Positions 20,794 through 28,592 of a stretch of 64,000 nt of DNA are shown here, one piece after another (position 1 is the first letter of the stretch; each line of letters opens with the position of its first letter). This stretch comes from Ga0077548 sp035440445 (GTDB lineage: Bacteria; Pseudomonadota; Alphaproteobacteria; Rhizobiales; Xanthobacteraceae). A program made the position numbers and the translations under genes. Below the pieces are notes generated by a model. That model saw only the letters and a program-made list of their open reading frames with translations. It did not search any database and was not told where the DNA came from. The DNA lies in contig DAORMJ010000016.1 in the NCBI GenBank assembly GCA_035440445.1, positions 1-64,000 of the forward strand, given 5' to 3'.

Positions 20794-21878
20794 CAAGCGG
20801 TGACGCCGTGCTTGGCGTAAGTTCGCGCAGGATGACCCTGCCGCGGTTGGTGCTCGTAATCAGTGCAGCCGTGCTCGTGGCTGCGATGATCGGATCGCTG
20901 GCGATCGGGCCAGTCGTGATTCCTTCGGGCAAGGTGATCGGCATCCTGTGGGACGCGCTGTGGGGAATCCGCGCGAATACCGGCCTCGATATGCGCGACG
21001 CAATCGTCGTGCTCGACATCCGCATGCCGAGGACGCTGCTTGCGGCAGGCGTGGGTGCGACGCTCGCCGTGTCTGGCGCGGTGATGCAGGGGATTTTCCG
21101 GAATCCGCTGGCGGATCCGGGTATTGTCGGCGTTTCTTCCGGCGCTGCACTCGCAGCCGTCGCATGGATCGTGTTCGGCGGGCTTGTCGCGGGCTACGTG
21201 CCGCGCTGGCTGATCAACTACTCGCTGCCGGTTGCCGCTTTCGGCGGAGGACTGACTGCGACGATCCTCCTGCATCGCATGGCGACCAGGAACGGGCGCA
21301 CGGCAGTCGCAAGCCTGCTGTTTGCGGGCATTGCGCTGGGCTCGCTGACGGGTGCTGCGACCGGACTGATTATTTTCGTCGCCAGCGATCAGCAACTGCG
21401 TGAGTTTACGTTCTGGTCTTTGGGAAGCCTCGGCGGCGCGACCTGGCCGCGCGTCGGCATCCTGATTCCGTTCGTGATCGTATTGATTTCGGGCTCGCTA
21501 TGGCTGGCGCGTGGGCTCGATGCGCTCGCGCTCGGCGAAGCGGAGGCGTTTCATATCGGCGTCAATGTCGAGCGGCTGAAGCGCGTCGCGATCGTCGTCG
21601 TCGCGGCCGGCGTGGGTGCCGCGGTCGCGGTGAGCGGCATCATCGGCTTTGTCGGTCTCGTCGTGCCGCATCTGTTGCGGTTGAGTGCAGGCCCTGCGCA
21701 TCGCACGCTCGTCATCGGCAGCGCGTTGTTAGGGGCAGGATTGCTCACGGCCTCCGATATTTTCGCCCGCGTTGTCGCAGCTCCTGCAGAATTGCCGCTC
21801 GGCGTCGTGACCGCGCTGATCGGCGCGCCGTTCTTCCTGTGGCTCTTGCGGCGTCATCGCGCCTCGCTGGGGGCATGA
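20790..21878 (+). CDS. hmuU: HmuU, haem ABC transporter permease (FecCD family)
   Basis: 362-aa inner-membrane permease with about ten transmembrane helices; forms the haem channel as a dimer. Characteristic motifs: DIRMPRTLLAAGVGATLAVSG, MQGIFRNPLADPGIVGVSSG and GIIGFVGLVVPHLLRL. The start is ATG 20790, overlapping hmuT by four bases; a later ATG near 20832 (MTLPRLVLV) would also give a full first helix. It overlaps hmuV by four bases. Works with HmuT and HmuV. Confidence 0.94.
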   Translation: MTSGDAVLGVSSRRMTLPRLVLVISAAVLVAAMIGSLAIGPVVIPSGKVIGILWDALWGIRANTGLDMRDAIVVLDIRMPRTLLAAGVGATLAVSGAVMQGIFRNPLADPGIVGVSSGAALAAVAWIVFGGLVAGYVPRWLINYSLPVAAFGGGLTATILLHRMATRNGRTAVASLLFAGIALGSLTGAATGLIIFVASDQQLREFTFWSLGSLGGATWPRVGILIPFVIVLISGSLWLARGLDALALGEAEAFHIGVNVERLKRVAIVVVAAGVGAAVAVSGIIGFVGLVVPHLLRLSAGPAHRTLVIGSALLGAGLLTASDIFARVVAAPAELPLGVVTALIGAPFFLWLLRRHRASLGA

Positions 21879-22651
21879 CGATGTATGCCGCGCGCGACAT
21901 TTCGTTTTTCGTCGGGTCCAAGGCGATCCTCGATTCAGCATCCGTCGCTGTCGCGCCGGGGAAGGTGGTTGCGATCGTCGGACCGAACGGCGCCGGGAAG
22001 TCCACGCTCCTGAAAGTGCTCGCGGGCGAGGAGCGGCATTTCAAGGGTTCGGTGACGCTCGAGGATAGCGACCTGAAAAACTGGGATCCGGTCTCGCTCG
22101 CGCGCAAGCGCGCGGTGCTTCCGCAGGCGGTAGTCGTGGCGTTCCCGTTTCTCTCGCGCGAAATCGTCGCGCTCGGGCTGCCGCAGTATTTTTCGCGCAG
22201 CGAAGGCGAGAAGCTGATCGCACGCGCGCTGCAGGCCGTCGATCTCCTGCAGTTCAGCGAGCGGGTTTACGAGACGCTTTCGGGTGGCGAGCGGCAGCGC
22301 GTGCAACTCGCGCGCGTGCTCGTGCAACTCTGGGCCAATGGCGGGAAGGGCTATTTGCTGCTCGACGAGCCGACATCTGCGCTCGACCTTCCGCATCAGC
22401 TGGCAACGCTGCGAATCGCGCGGCAACACGCCGATGCGGGCGGCGGGGTGCTCGCGATCCTGCACGACATCAATCTGGCGGCGATGGCTGCAGACGAGAT
22501 CGTCGCCATGCGGGACGGGCGCGTCATCGCGTCAGGACCTCCCGCGGAAGTCGTAACCGACGGGCTTATTCGGGCACTTTATGGGGTCGCGGCGCGTGTT
22601 CGCGGCGTTCCCGACGGGCCATTTCTGCTGCCGCAGACGGTCATTTCGTAA
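21875..22651 (+). CDS. hmuV: HmuV, haem ABC transporter ATP-binding protein
   Basis: 258-aa ATPase that powers haem import through HmuU. Walker A GPNGAGKST, Q-loop VLPQAVVVAFPFL, signature LSGGERQRVQLARVL, Walker B YLLLDEPTSALD and switch histidine in ILHDINLAA are all present. The chosen ATG 21875 overlaps the hmuU stop; a second ATG at 21881 differs by two residues. Last gene of the hmuPTUV operon; tRNA-Lys follows. Confidence 0.95.
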   Translation: MTMYAARDISFFVGSKAILDSASVAVAPGKVVAIVGPNGAGKSTLLKVLAGEERHFKGSVTLEDSDLKNWDPVSLARKRAVLPQAVVVAFPFLSREIVALGLPQYFSRSEGEKLIARALQAVDLLQFSERVYETLSGGERQRVQLARVLVQLWANGGKGYLLLDEPTSALDLPHQLATLRIARQHADAGGGVLAILHDINLAAMAADEIVAMRDGRVIASGPPAEVVTDGLIRALYGVAARVRGVPDGPFLLPQTVIS

Positions 22652-22668
22652 AACGCACGAGCCGCGCC

Positions 22669-22697
22669 TTGACGTGCGTGGCCCCGGTCCGTACCAG
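22669..22697 (+). promoter_or_regulatory. Promoter of tRNA-Lys
   Basis: TTGACG (22669-22674), 17-bp spacer, TACCAG (22692-22697), ending 10 bases before the tRNA. A good match to housekeeping sigma-70 promoters of stable RNA genes. Confidence 0.5.
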
Positions 22698-22707
22698 TCC
22701 GCCCGGC

Positions 22708-22782
22708 GGGCCCGTAGCTCAGTGGTAGAGCACCTGACTTTTAATCAGGGTGTCGATGGTTCGATCCCATCCGGGCTCACCA
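22708..22782 (+). tRNA. tRNA-Lys (anticodon TTT)
   Basis: Full cloverleaf: acceptor GGGCCCG paired with CGGGCTC (one G-U), D-arm GCTC...GAGC, anticodon arm with loop containing TTT, T-arm GATGG-TTCGATC-CCATC, discriminator A and encoded CCA. The 3' 46 bases (22737-22782) recur at 31022-31067, so a mobile element has inserted here without harming the gene. Confidence 0.97.
22737..22782 (+). repeat. attL, 46-bp repeat within the tRNA-Lys 3' half
   Basis: Exact direct repeat of 31022-31067, running from the anticodon loop through the CCA end. The base before and the base after differ between copies, so 46 bp is the full identity. It marks the left edge of the integrated element. Confidence 0.92.
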
Positions 22783-22827
22783 GTATTTCCAAGGACTTAT
22801 TCGCCCTCGCGGTTCCGAGCCGAAGCA

Positions 22828-22847
22828 GTAGCTACCGCCAAGCTACC
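22828..22847 (+). repeat. Left arm-type repeat pair
   Basis: GTAGCTACCG-CCA-AGCTACC: two AGCTACC copies 11 bp apart, 46 bp inside attL. The same arrangement occurs at the right end (30895-30914), same orientation. Confidence 0.6.
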
Positions 22848-23022
22848 ACGCCACGCTGAATCAGGTCGAGAGTCCACCTGAAATCCCGCACCCCTTTCGC
22901 AGAAAATTGCTCCTGACAGTTCGATCCGCGTTCGATGCCCGGGGCAGGAAAGTAGACCGGGGGAGCGCTGTAAAGAAGTATCACCGCGTCTATGGAGACG
23001 CAGAGTCAGAGGCGCGCTTACC

Positions 23023-23994
23023 GTGACGGCGAGACGGCATCACTATCTTCCGCAGTGCTACCTGCGCGGGTTCAGTCAGCCTCGTAAGGGCGGGAGGACG
23101 CACCAAGTCCACGTCTATGATCGGAGCGGCAAAGCGTTTACGGCCAATATCGCGAACATCGCTGTCGAGCGCGATTTCAATCGAGTCGAAGTCCCCGGTC
23201 AGAATCCCGACATCCTAGAGAATGGGCTGGCGGAATTTGAAAGCGAACTCGCTGTCTCGTTAGGGAGGATCGCAGCACAAAGGACTCTCGACGACGCCGA
23301 CGACAAAGCGAACCTCTTGAATTTTATTGCGCTGGCATCGGTAAGGAATCCCCGGCTCCGTGGCACGTTCTCGGAATTTGAAGATCGCGTGATGAAATCG
23401 ATTTTAGAGCTGTCCACAGCTAACAAGGAACGCTGGCAGAGCCTTGAAACGCGCGCCCGCGAAGCTGGGTACTTCGAAGGAAAGCAGAACGTTTCCTACG
23501 AGGACATTCGGGATTTCGTGAAGCGCGGTGAATTCAAGATGGAATTGCCGCGCGAGCAGCACATCGTCAACGAGTTCAAGGGCTTTGATGCCGTTCTTCC
23601 GCATCTATTCCGCAGGCGTTGGGGGTTATTGCGAGCCCCGCAGGGCTCTTCGGGATTCGTAACCTGCGACCATCCCGTTTTTCTTTACTTTTCTGATCCC
23701 AAGCTGCGGGGCGGTCTTTACGGACCAGGTCACGGTATGAACGGCACGGAACTCGTTTTTCCCGTGACCCGAATGCTCGCTGTTGTTGGCACCTTCGAAG
23801 GCGTCGATGTAGTTCGCGATTTAGATGAAGACGGGGTCGCCAGGGTGAACGGCGCCGCCACCGCATTCGCTAAACAGCAAGTGTATGCGCGCGACCCAAA
23901 TCCGCTTTACTCGCGACAGTACGCGGAGAAGGCTCGTCGCGTTGCTGAACTTCCAAACGATACCATTTTCGTAGTGACAAGGGGGGAAATCTAA
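23023..23994 (+). CDS. DUF4238 domain protein
   Basis: 323 aa from GTG 23023 (MTARRHHYLPQCYLRGF). The N-terminal HHYLPQCYLRGFS and the central GFVTCDHPVFLYF are the marks of the DUF4238 family, whose members are scattered in accessory regions and have no established activity. Conserved His, Asp and acidic residues suggest an enzyme or a metal site, but this is not shown. No signal peptide or membrane segment. First cargo gene of the tRNA-Lys element. The ribosome site is weak and no upstream ATG shares the frame, so GTG is the best start available. Confidence 0.8.
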   Translation: MTARRHHYLPQCYLRGFSQPRKGGRTHQVHVYDRSGKAFTANIANIAVERDFNRVEVPGQNPDILENGLAEFESELAVSLGRIAAQRTLDDADDKANLLNFIALASVRNPRLRGTFSEFEDRVMKSILELSTANKERWQSLETRAREAGYFEGKQNVSYEDIRDFVKRGEFKMELPREQHIVNEFKGFDAVLPHLFRRRWGLLRAPQGSSGFVTCDHPVFLYFSDPKLRGGLYGPGHGMNGTELVFPVTRMLAVVGTFEGVDVVRDLDEDGVARVNGAATAFAKQQVYARDPNPLYSRQYAEKARRVAELPNDTIFVVTRGEI

Positions 23995-24067
23995 GACGCG
24001 GTTGATCGCGTAGGGCGATTCCGACAAAGTCGCTGCGGGCACAACCGGCGGGGAAACCGGATGCGAA

Positions 24068-24650
24068 ATGGAAGACCCGCGCGGGACGTTGCGCCGATAC
24101 CCTTACGTCGTCGTGCGCGTTCGCTGCGATTGCTGCGAGCGCAGCGGCGGTTACAGGCTCACTCGTTGAGAAGCTCGGAGCGGGGTTCCCGCTAGAACGT
24201 CTAGTCGAACGCCTATGTTATCCGACGTGCGGGCGCAATCCGGCGAACAGGCAGAAGCACCGCCTGAGTGGGCCGAAGTACTGCGAGGCTTACCTGTGCG
24301 ATCTTCGCTCCGACATGGAAGATGCGGACTTGCCGCCGGGACGCGATCCACATCGCCCGCAACTGCCGTATGCGCGCGGTAATGAAGTCGATCCCGACAG
24401 GCCGTATTGGCGGCCAACGTCAGCGCAGCGGCGCGAGACCGTGGAGACAATCAAGCGGACAGGCTCGACGATAATCCGGGCGCGCTGCCTTCACTGCAAG
24501 CGCGAACAATTTCTTGGAATTGATCGTTTTCCACCGACATTGAAGCTCGACGCGATAGAACAGCGTCTCGTTTGCACGAAGTGTAAGTGCCGCAAGGTCG
24601 AACTACTCGTGCCCGGGAAGCCGTCGATTGAAGACGGGCACTCGCACTAG
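24068..24650 (+). pseudogene. Small multi-CxxC (zinc-ribbon-like) protein gene, apparently frameshifted
   Basis: ATG 24068 opens a frame reading MEDPRGTLRRYPYVVVRVRC with CDCCERSGGYRLTR, ended by TGA 24167-24169. The +1 frame from 24165 continues naturally with VEKLGAGFPLERLVERLCYP and TCGR, then YCEAYLC, CLHC and CTKCKC, to a stop at 24650. The join gives about 193 aa with five cysteine clusters, matching the layout of small zinc-binding proteins of alphaproteobacteria (VRCxxC...GRYRL...LxxLL). The last 111 residues could be made from ATG 24315 alone. So: a frameshifted gene or a sequence error. The function is unknown. The 3' end overlaps the convergent membrane-protein gene by four bases. 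Confidence 0.6.
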
Positions 24651-25357
24651 GTAATCATTGCCTCGGGCGTTGGAATAGGGGCATCGTCGGGTTGCTGCTG
24701 TCGCAGTTTCCAAGCAGTCTCGACCGCATTCTTGTCGAAGCGCGAGGCGTTCTTCTTCACAGCCTCGACGCGCTCTCGAGCGAACGTAAAAAACTTGGTG
24801 TTTAATATTTCGAGCGGTGGCTTATCGCAAAACGAGAACAAGTGTCGCGCCGTCATTATAGTTTGCCACAACATTAATCGATCCTCGGCCGAAAGCTCGC
24901 GTGCAAGTTCTTGCAGTATTTCGAGTCTTTGAAAGGGTGAGTTCGCCTCGATCAGGCGCTGAATGTTCGCTTTGATGCGCGCTGCCACCGAGTCGTGAGG
25001 AGTCGATAATCCCGCCTCCGACATAACGTCCACCGTAAGAACGAGCGTCAGAAGCTCGTAAACGGCGAACACCGCAACTTCCTTGGCGTCGGCTTGCGCT
25101 TTTCGGGCAGTCGCGGCGATCTCATGGCCCGACTGCTTCACCGATAGCCACGCGAGATAGCCTGCGAAGATCGTCCCGGCACTGCCTATGACACCACCGG
25201 CGAGGTCAGCCTGTGAGCGCAGGAGGCAACTAATGTGGGACAGATCGTAAAATAAAATGCACGGATTCTGCTTGCCGTAATCCGCGACCCACAGAATAAG
25301 CAGCGTCGATGTCGTCAGGATCACGGCCATCATGGTCGCGCGCAATGGTACGTTCAT
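24647..25357 (-). CDS. Hypothetical protein with two N-terminal transmembrane helices
   Basis: 236 aa, no family recognised. Hydrophobic segments at about residues 7-25 and 53-72, then a helical, charged cytoplasmic part of about 160 residues (HEIAATARKAQADAKEVAVF and others). Eleven bases separate its start from the stop of the SRAP gene upstream on the same strand, so the kinase, SRAP and this gene may be one operon. A role in sensing at the membrane beside the kinase is possible but unproven. Confidence 0.6.
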   Translation of the reverse strand: MNVPLRATMMAVILTTSTLLILWVADYGKQNPCILFYDLSHISCLLRSQADLAGGVIGSAGTIFAGYLAWLSVKQSGHEIAATARKAQADAKEVAVFAVYELLTLVLTVDVMSEAGLSTPHDSVAARIKANIQRLIEANSPFQRLEILQELARELSAEDRLMLWQTIMTARHLFSFCDKPPLEILNTKFFTFARERVEAVKKNASRFDKNAVETAWKLRQQQPDDAPIPTPEAMIT

Positions 25358-25368
25358 TTTAAGTCTCT

Positions 25369-26046
25369 CTAAAGTTGTTCGATCAGTGTGGCGTCATTCT
25401 CGTCCGCCTTGGAAGAGTTCACGCGCATCGATACGGCGTGCTCCTGGAGCACGCCGTTGTCAGCAGCGCGCAGCATATCCGTGCCCGCGTCACCCGTGAG
25501 CCACGATGCAATCTGATCGCGTTCGAGGATGATCGGCATGCGGTCGTGCAGCGGTGAGACGAAGTCGTTAGCGGCTCCGATAATCATGGTGCAAGATCGC
25601 AGCGGCTTGCCCGTCTCGGGATTTTTCCATTCCTCATAAAGCCCGGCGATAGAAATGATCTCACCGTCACGTCGAGTAAAGTAGTGCGGCTGTTTCTTCT
25701 TCTCGGCGGTGGCGGTCCATTCGAAATAGCCGGAGGCCGGAATGATGCAGCGGTTGCGCTTGAACGCCGAGCGAAACATCGGCTTCTCCGCGACGGTCTC
25801 CGCGCGGGCGTTGAACGTAGCGGGAAGTTCTTTCAGCGTTTTCTTCCACCACGACGGGACGAGGCCCCACCGCATAGGCTCGACCGCGCGCTTGCCGTCG
25901 CGCTCGACCACCGCGTCTATCGTCGTCGTCGGGCAGATGTTGTAGCGCGGCTGCAAATTCGAGCGTTCGTTCTCGAATCCGACGGAGAGCATGTAGAGCG
26001 CGTGCAATTCCGCCCATGTGTATTGCCGTGTGAAGCGTCCGCACAT
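25369..26046 (-). CDS. SRAP-family protein (YedK/HMCES type)
   Basis: 225 aa. SRAP proteins self-process to expose Cys2, which then crosslinks to abasic sites in single-stranded DNA and shields them. Key parts are all here: MCGRF (Cys2), PRYNICPTT, TFNARAETV (catalytic Asn), SGYFEW (Glu) and HDRMPIIL (His). No GAAC-N7-GAAC box was seen upstream, so this copy may not be LexA-controlled. It is carried in the tRNA-Lys element, where abasic-site protection could help single-stranded DNA transfer stages (inference). Confidence 0.93.
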   Translation of the reverse strand: MCGRFTRQYTWAELHALYMLSVGFENERSNLQPRYNICPTTTIDAVVERDGKRAVEPMRWGLVPSWWKKTLKELPATFNARAETVAEKPMFRSAFKRNRCIIPASGYFEWTATAEKKKQPHYFTRRDGEIISIAGLYEEWKNPETGKPLRSCTMIIGAANDFVSPLHDRMPIILERDQIASWLTGDAGTDMLRAADNGVLQEHAVSMRVNSSKADENDATLIEQL

Positions 26047-26082
26047 GGGTGTAGATTAGCGGAGAGTGCAGCGAAGAGGTAG

Positions 26083-27267
26083 CTACTGCGCCTCGACGAG
26101 CGAGGCGAGCGGGGCCTCGATTGTGCAGATAACTCCGCTTTCGGCGTAATCAATCTTCACGATACCGCCGAACGGCCCGGTTAGCGTCGAGTTGATGAGG
26201 GTCGTGCCGAAACTCTTCCGGGTTGGAACGGTGACGAGCGGGCCGCCGGTTTCGCGCCATACGAGGTCGAATACCCCGTTGTCGGCCGTCCACGAAATTG
26301 AAACATTTCCGTTTAACGTCGATAGCGCGCCGTATTTCGTCGCGTTCGTAGAGAGTTCGTTGATCGCCAACGCAAGGAAAACGCTCGGGCGCGAGCTCAT
26401 CGTAACTTCCGGACCTGAGACGACGATGCGGCTCTTCTGCTCGTCGAAGGCTTCGATGGCAGCGCAGACGGTGTCCTCTACGGTTGTCAGGGCCACCACG
26501 TCATTTACGAGCAGAGTATTTGCGCGACCAAGCGCGCGGATGCGACCGGCCATGGCCGTGTTCGCGTCTACCATTGTCGCCGATGTCCGCATCGTTTGCG
26601 AAATGATCGCGCTGACCACGGCGAGCGTGTTATTAACGCGGTGATGAAGCTCGCGGGCCAAGGTCTTCTGCTGTTCTTGCATCGCGTAGCGGTATGATAC
26701 GTCGCGAGAGATCGACAGGATTGACTCTACCGCGCCGTCTTCGTTGAAGATCGGCGACACCATCACTTCCCAATGTTTCATCGTCCCCTTGGCAGTCGGC
26801 GCAGGACCGTCAAAGCGGAATGATTTCCCCGAGCGGGCGGCTTCGATTGCTTGCTGCGCCTTTCCGGTTCCGTCTCCCGGCCAAAATGTCGGCCACTGAC
26901 ATCCCCGAATAACCTCGAAGTCATTGACTTCCATGACGCGCTGACCACCACCGCTCATGAATAGGAGTTCGCCGTCGAGCGAGATCACCTTGATGCAATC
27001 ATCGCTACTTTCGAGAATGCCGTTGATGAAGGCGTTGTTCTTTGCAAGGTTGGCGTTGCTCATAGCAAGCGTTCGGGAGCGGTTATCCGCCACATCGGCT
27101 CGAAACGACTGCGTCAGCATCTCAGAGCGGAGTTGCGTTGCGACCTCGCTCGTTGCCTGCGCTGCGGCCGTCGCGGCGCTGATCTGGTTACGCAAGCGCT
27201 CGCGCAATTCCGCGTTCTCGCGCTCAAGCTCGGCTATGCGGGTGAGGGAGGGTTCGTTAGGGCCCAT
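26083..27267 (-). CDS. PAS-domain sensor histidine kinase, HWE-like
   Basis: 394 aa, soluble. An N-terminal coiled coil (about 10-75, heptad-rich) leads to a PAS domain (about 80-190, SSDDCIKVISLDGELLFMSG), then dimerisation/phosphoacceptor ELHHRVNNTLA with His209 likely, and an ATPase domain with AINELSTNATKYGAL (299-315), WRE (337-339) and FGTTLI. The WxE is the HWE hallmark; the N-box histidine of that family is replaced by Asn303, so it lies between the HWE and HisKA_2 types. No response regulator is adjacent. Kinases of these groups often feed the PhyR-NepR-EcfG general stress cascade; an exact EcfG-type promoter lies just upstream on the other strand. Confidence 0.85.
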   Translation of the reverse strand: MGPNEPSLTRIAELERENAELRERLRNQISAATAAAQATSEVATQLRSEMLTQSFRADVADNRSRTLAMSNANLAKNNAFINGILESSDDCIKVISLDGELLFMSGGGQRVMEVNDFEVIRGCQWPTFWPGDGTGKAQQAIEAARSGKSFRFDGPAPTAKGTMKHWEVMVSPIFNEDGAVESILSISRDVSYRYAMQEQQKTLARELHHRVNNTLAVVSAIISQTMRTSATMVDANTAMAGRIRALGRANTLLVNDVVALTTVEDTVCAAIEAFDEQKSRIVVSGPEVTMSSRPSVFLALAINELSTNATKYGALSTLNGNVSISWTADNGVFDLVWRETGGPLVTVPTRKSFGTTLINSTLTGPFGGIVKIDYAESGVICTIEAPLASLVEAQ

Positions 27268-27337
27268 GGTGAAACAGCGATTTCAAGACTGCTTTCACTA
27301 CCACAGAATCGGCCATGCATACGTCGGCTTCCCGAAT

Positions 27338-27362
27338 GGAACCCGGTGAGAGTCATGTCGTT
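27338..27362 (+). promoter_or_regulatory. EcfG-type general stress promoter
   Basis: GGAAC (27338-27342), 16 bp, CGTT (27359-27362), exact sigma-EcfG consensus and same spacing as the ku promoter. It would transcribe the hairpin at 27413-27447 and then the GFA-family gene, giving a leader of about 280 bases. Confidence 0.55.
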
Positions 27363-27412
27363 AAATCAGCCGAAAGCCGGCTCTTCTGACCGGAGTTATC
27401 CCGAAAGACTTA

Positions 27413-27447
27413 AAGCCCCGGTGGCGATGCCTCGCCTGCCGGGGCTT
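27413..27447 (+). other. Strong composite hairpin
   Basis: Outer stem AAGCCCCGG / CCGGGGCTT and inner stem GGCGA / TCGCC around a TGCC loop, with only small bulges between. Followed by ATTGTTTC, a weak T-rich tail. Could be an attenuator or terminator in the leader from the EcfG-type promoter, or a small RNA. Confidence 0.5.
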
Positions 27448-27645
27448 ATTGTTTCAAGCGTCGCAGACGCCGAAAACGGTAGAGGACGCAAAAGGCAAGG
27501 AACCGCCCACGGTGCCGTCGACTTCCTACGTAGGACCGGGCGGCGTGTCGGCTTTGCATGCCCTTTTGCAAAGGCGCAGCCCATTAGGGTGACCGTGAAA
27601 CCGACGTCGCATTGGACGGGTTCTTACGAATAGGAATTTAATAAG

Positions 27646-28074
27646 ATGAAGAAAACCTACAAGGGCTCATGCCACTGTGGTGCGGTGAAGTTCACCGCCG
27701 ACATCGACTTCGTTAAGGGGACGCAACGTTGCAACTGTTCTATCTGCACGAAGGCACGCACATGGTTCGCCGGTGTCGGAGAGCATGACCTTAAGGTTGT
27801 AGAAGGCGAAAACAATTTATCAGATTACAGTTGGACGCCACCGGGCGGCTCAAAGAGCAACCTGCATTATAGGTTCTGCAAAACGTGCGGGATTCGCACA
27901 TTCGCAAAAGGTTTTCAGGAGAGCCTTGGGGGCGTGTTCTACGCGGTTGCTATCGGTGCGCTCGATAATGTTGCGAACGCCGATGACATCGACGCGCTCG
28001 CGACTACGATCAAATTCGTCGATGGCAGGCATGATGAATACAGCAAGCCACCGAAGGACACGCGTTTGATGTGA
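27646..28074 (+). CDS. GFA-family protein (glutathione-dependent formaldehyde-activating/CENP-V fold)
   Basis: 142-aa zinc protein. The seven-cysteine pattern of the fold is clear: GSCHCGAVKF, CNCSIC and FCKTCGIRTF. Proteins of this fold are mostly uncharacterised; the original member was proposed to help formaldehyde react with glutathione, but this is not general. The product is probably a cytoplasmic thiol-linked enzyme or binding protein. ATG 27646 is preceded by AATAAG. Cargo of the tRNA-Lys element, possibly driven by the EcfG-type promoter. Confidence 0.85.
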   Translation: MKKTYKGSCHCGAVKFTADIDFVKGTQRCNCSICTKARTWFAGVGEHDLKVVEGENNLSDYSWTPPGGSKSNLHYRFCKTCGIRTFAKGFQESLGGVFYAVAIGALDNVANADDIDALATTIKFVDGRHDEYSKPPKDTRLM

Positions 28075-28592
28075 TATATTTTCGTGTCGGGCTCGGGGCT
28101 ACGACTGCGGCGTTGCTTCTGCCTGCCTGCGGCGCCGTCCGCAGTGTATCGCGACGCTGCGATAGCTATTTTCCTGGAAAACCCTGCCATTTGCTCGTGA
28201 CGAGTTGCTGAAACGCAACCGGATATTCGATAGCGGGCTCGTAGGCGCCCTCCGGTGGCAGGACGGGCCCGCTTAGGACCATTTGCGCGCTAGGCGTTCA
28301 GCGAACGCCGTAGGCCGAAACAAGCGCATTCCTAGAGTTGCGAATATCCTAGCTAGATGCCGTTTAAATTGGGTAGTGCATGTATTTGCTCGAGACTGGC
28401 GCACCGAAGGTGAACTTTGCACAGTCATGCGCGCGCGTTGCGCAAGCGTGTCCGACGATGGGCGCAAAAGACACTTACGCTCGTTGGCTCATTCTACTTT
28501 AAATCAGAATTCGGGGCCATTGTTGCGGAAGAGCCCTCGGTCACTGAGGTGCGCTCCCGCAACAACTCTATACATCTCGGGTTCTAGGGCGG
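28075..28592. other. Intergenic region with no convincing gene
   Basis: 518 bp between the GFA gene and the convergent winged-helix gene. I see a short palindrome GGCGTTC-AGC-GAACGCC near 28293-28309 and a larger hairpin near the right end (listed), but no coding signal. Confidence 0.6.
28520..28565 (-). terminator. Stem-loop downstream of the winged-helix gene
   Basis: Outer 9-bp stem TTGTTGCGG / CCGCAACAA with an inner CCTC / GAGG stem. On the minus strand it lies about 28 bases after the stop of the winged-helix gene. There is no T tract. Confidence 0.4.

Larger units (their letters stand above)
27268..27645. other. Divergent intergenic region between kinase and GFA genes
   Basis: 378 bp. 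It holds an EcfG-type promoter match and a long hairpin (both listed). An open frame of about 92 codons starts at ATG 27355, within the promoter match, and runs through the hairpin to 27633; without a family match it is not called as a gene. Confidence 0.6.

Noticed and set aside
26047..26082. LexA box before the SRAP gene
   Set aside because: SRAP genes are often SOS-linked, but no GAAC-N7-GAAC is present in the short gap or at the kinase start.
27355..27633. 92-codon frame from ATG 27355
   Set aside because: It begins inside the EcfG-type promoter and runs through the hairpin; no family or ribosome site supports it.
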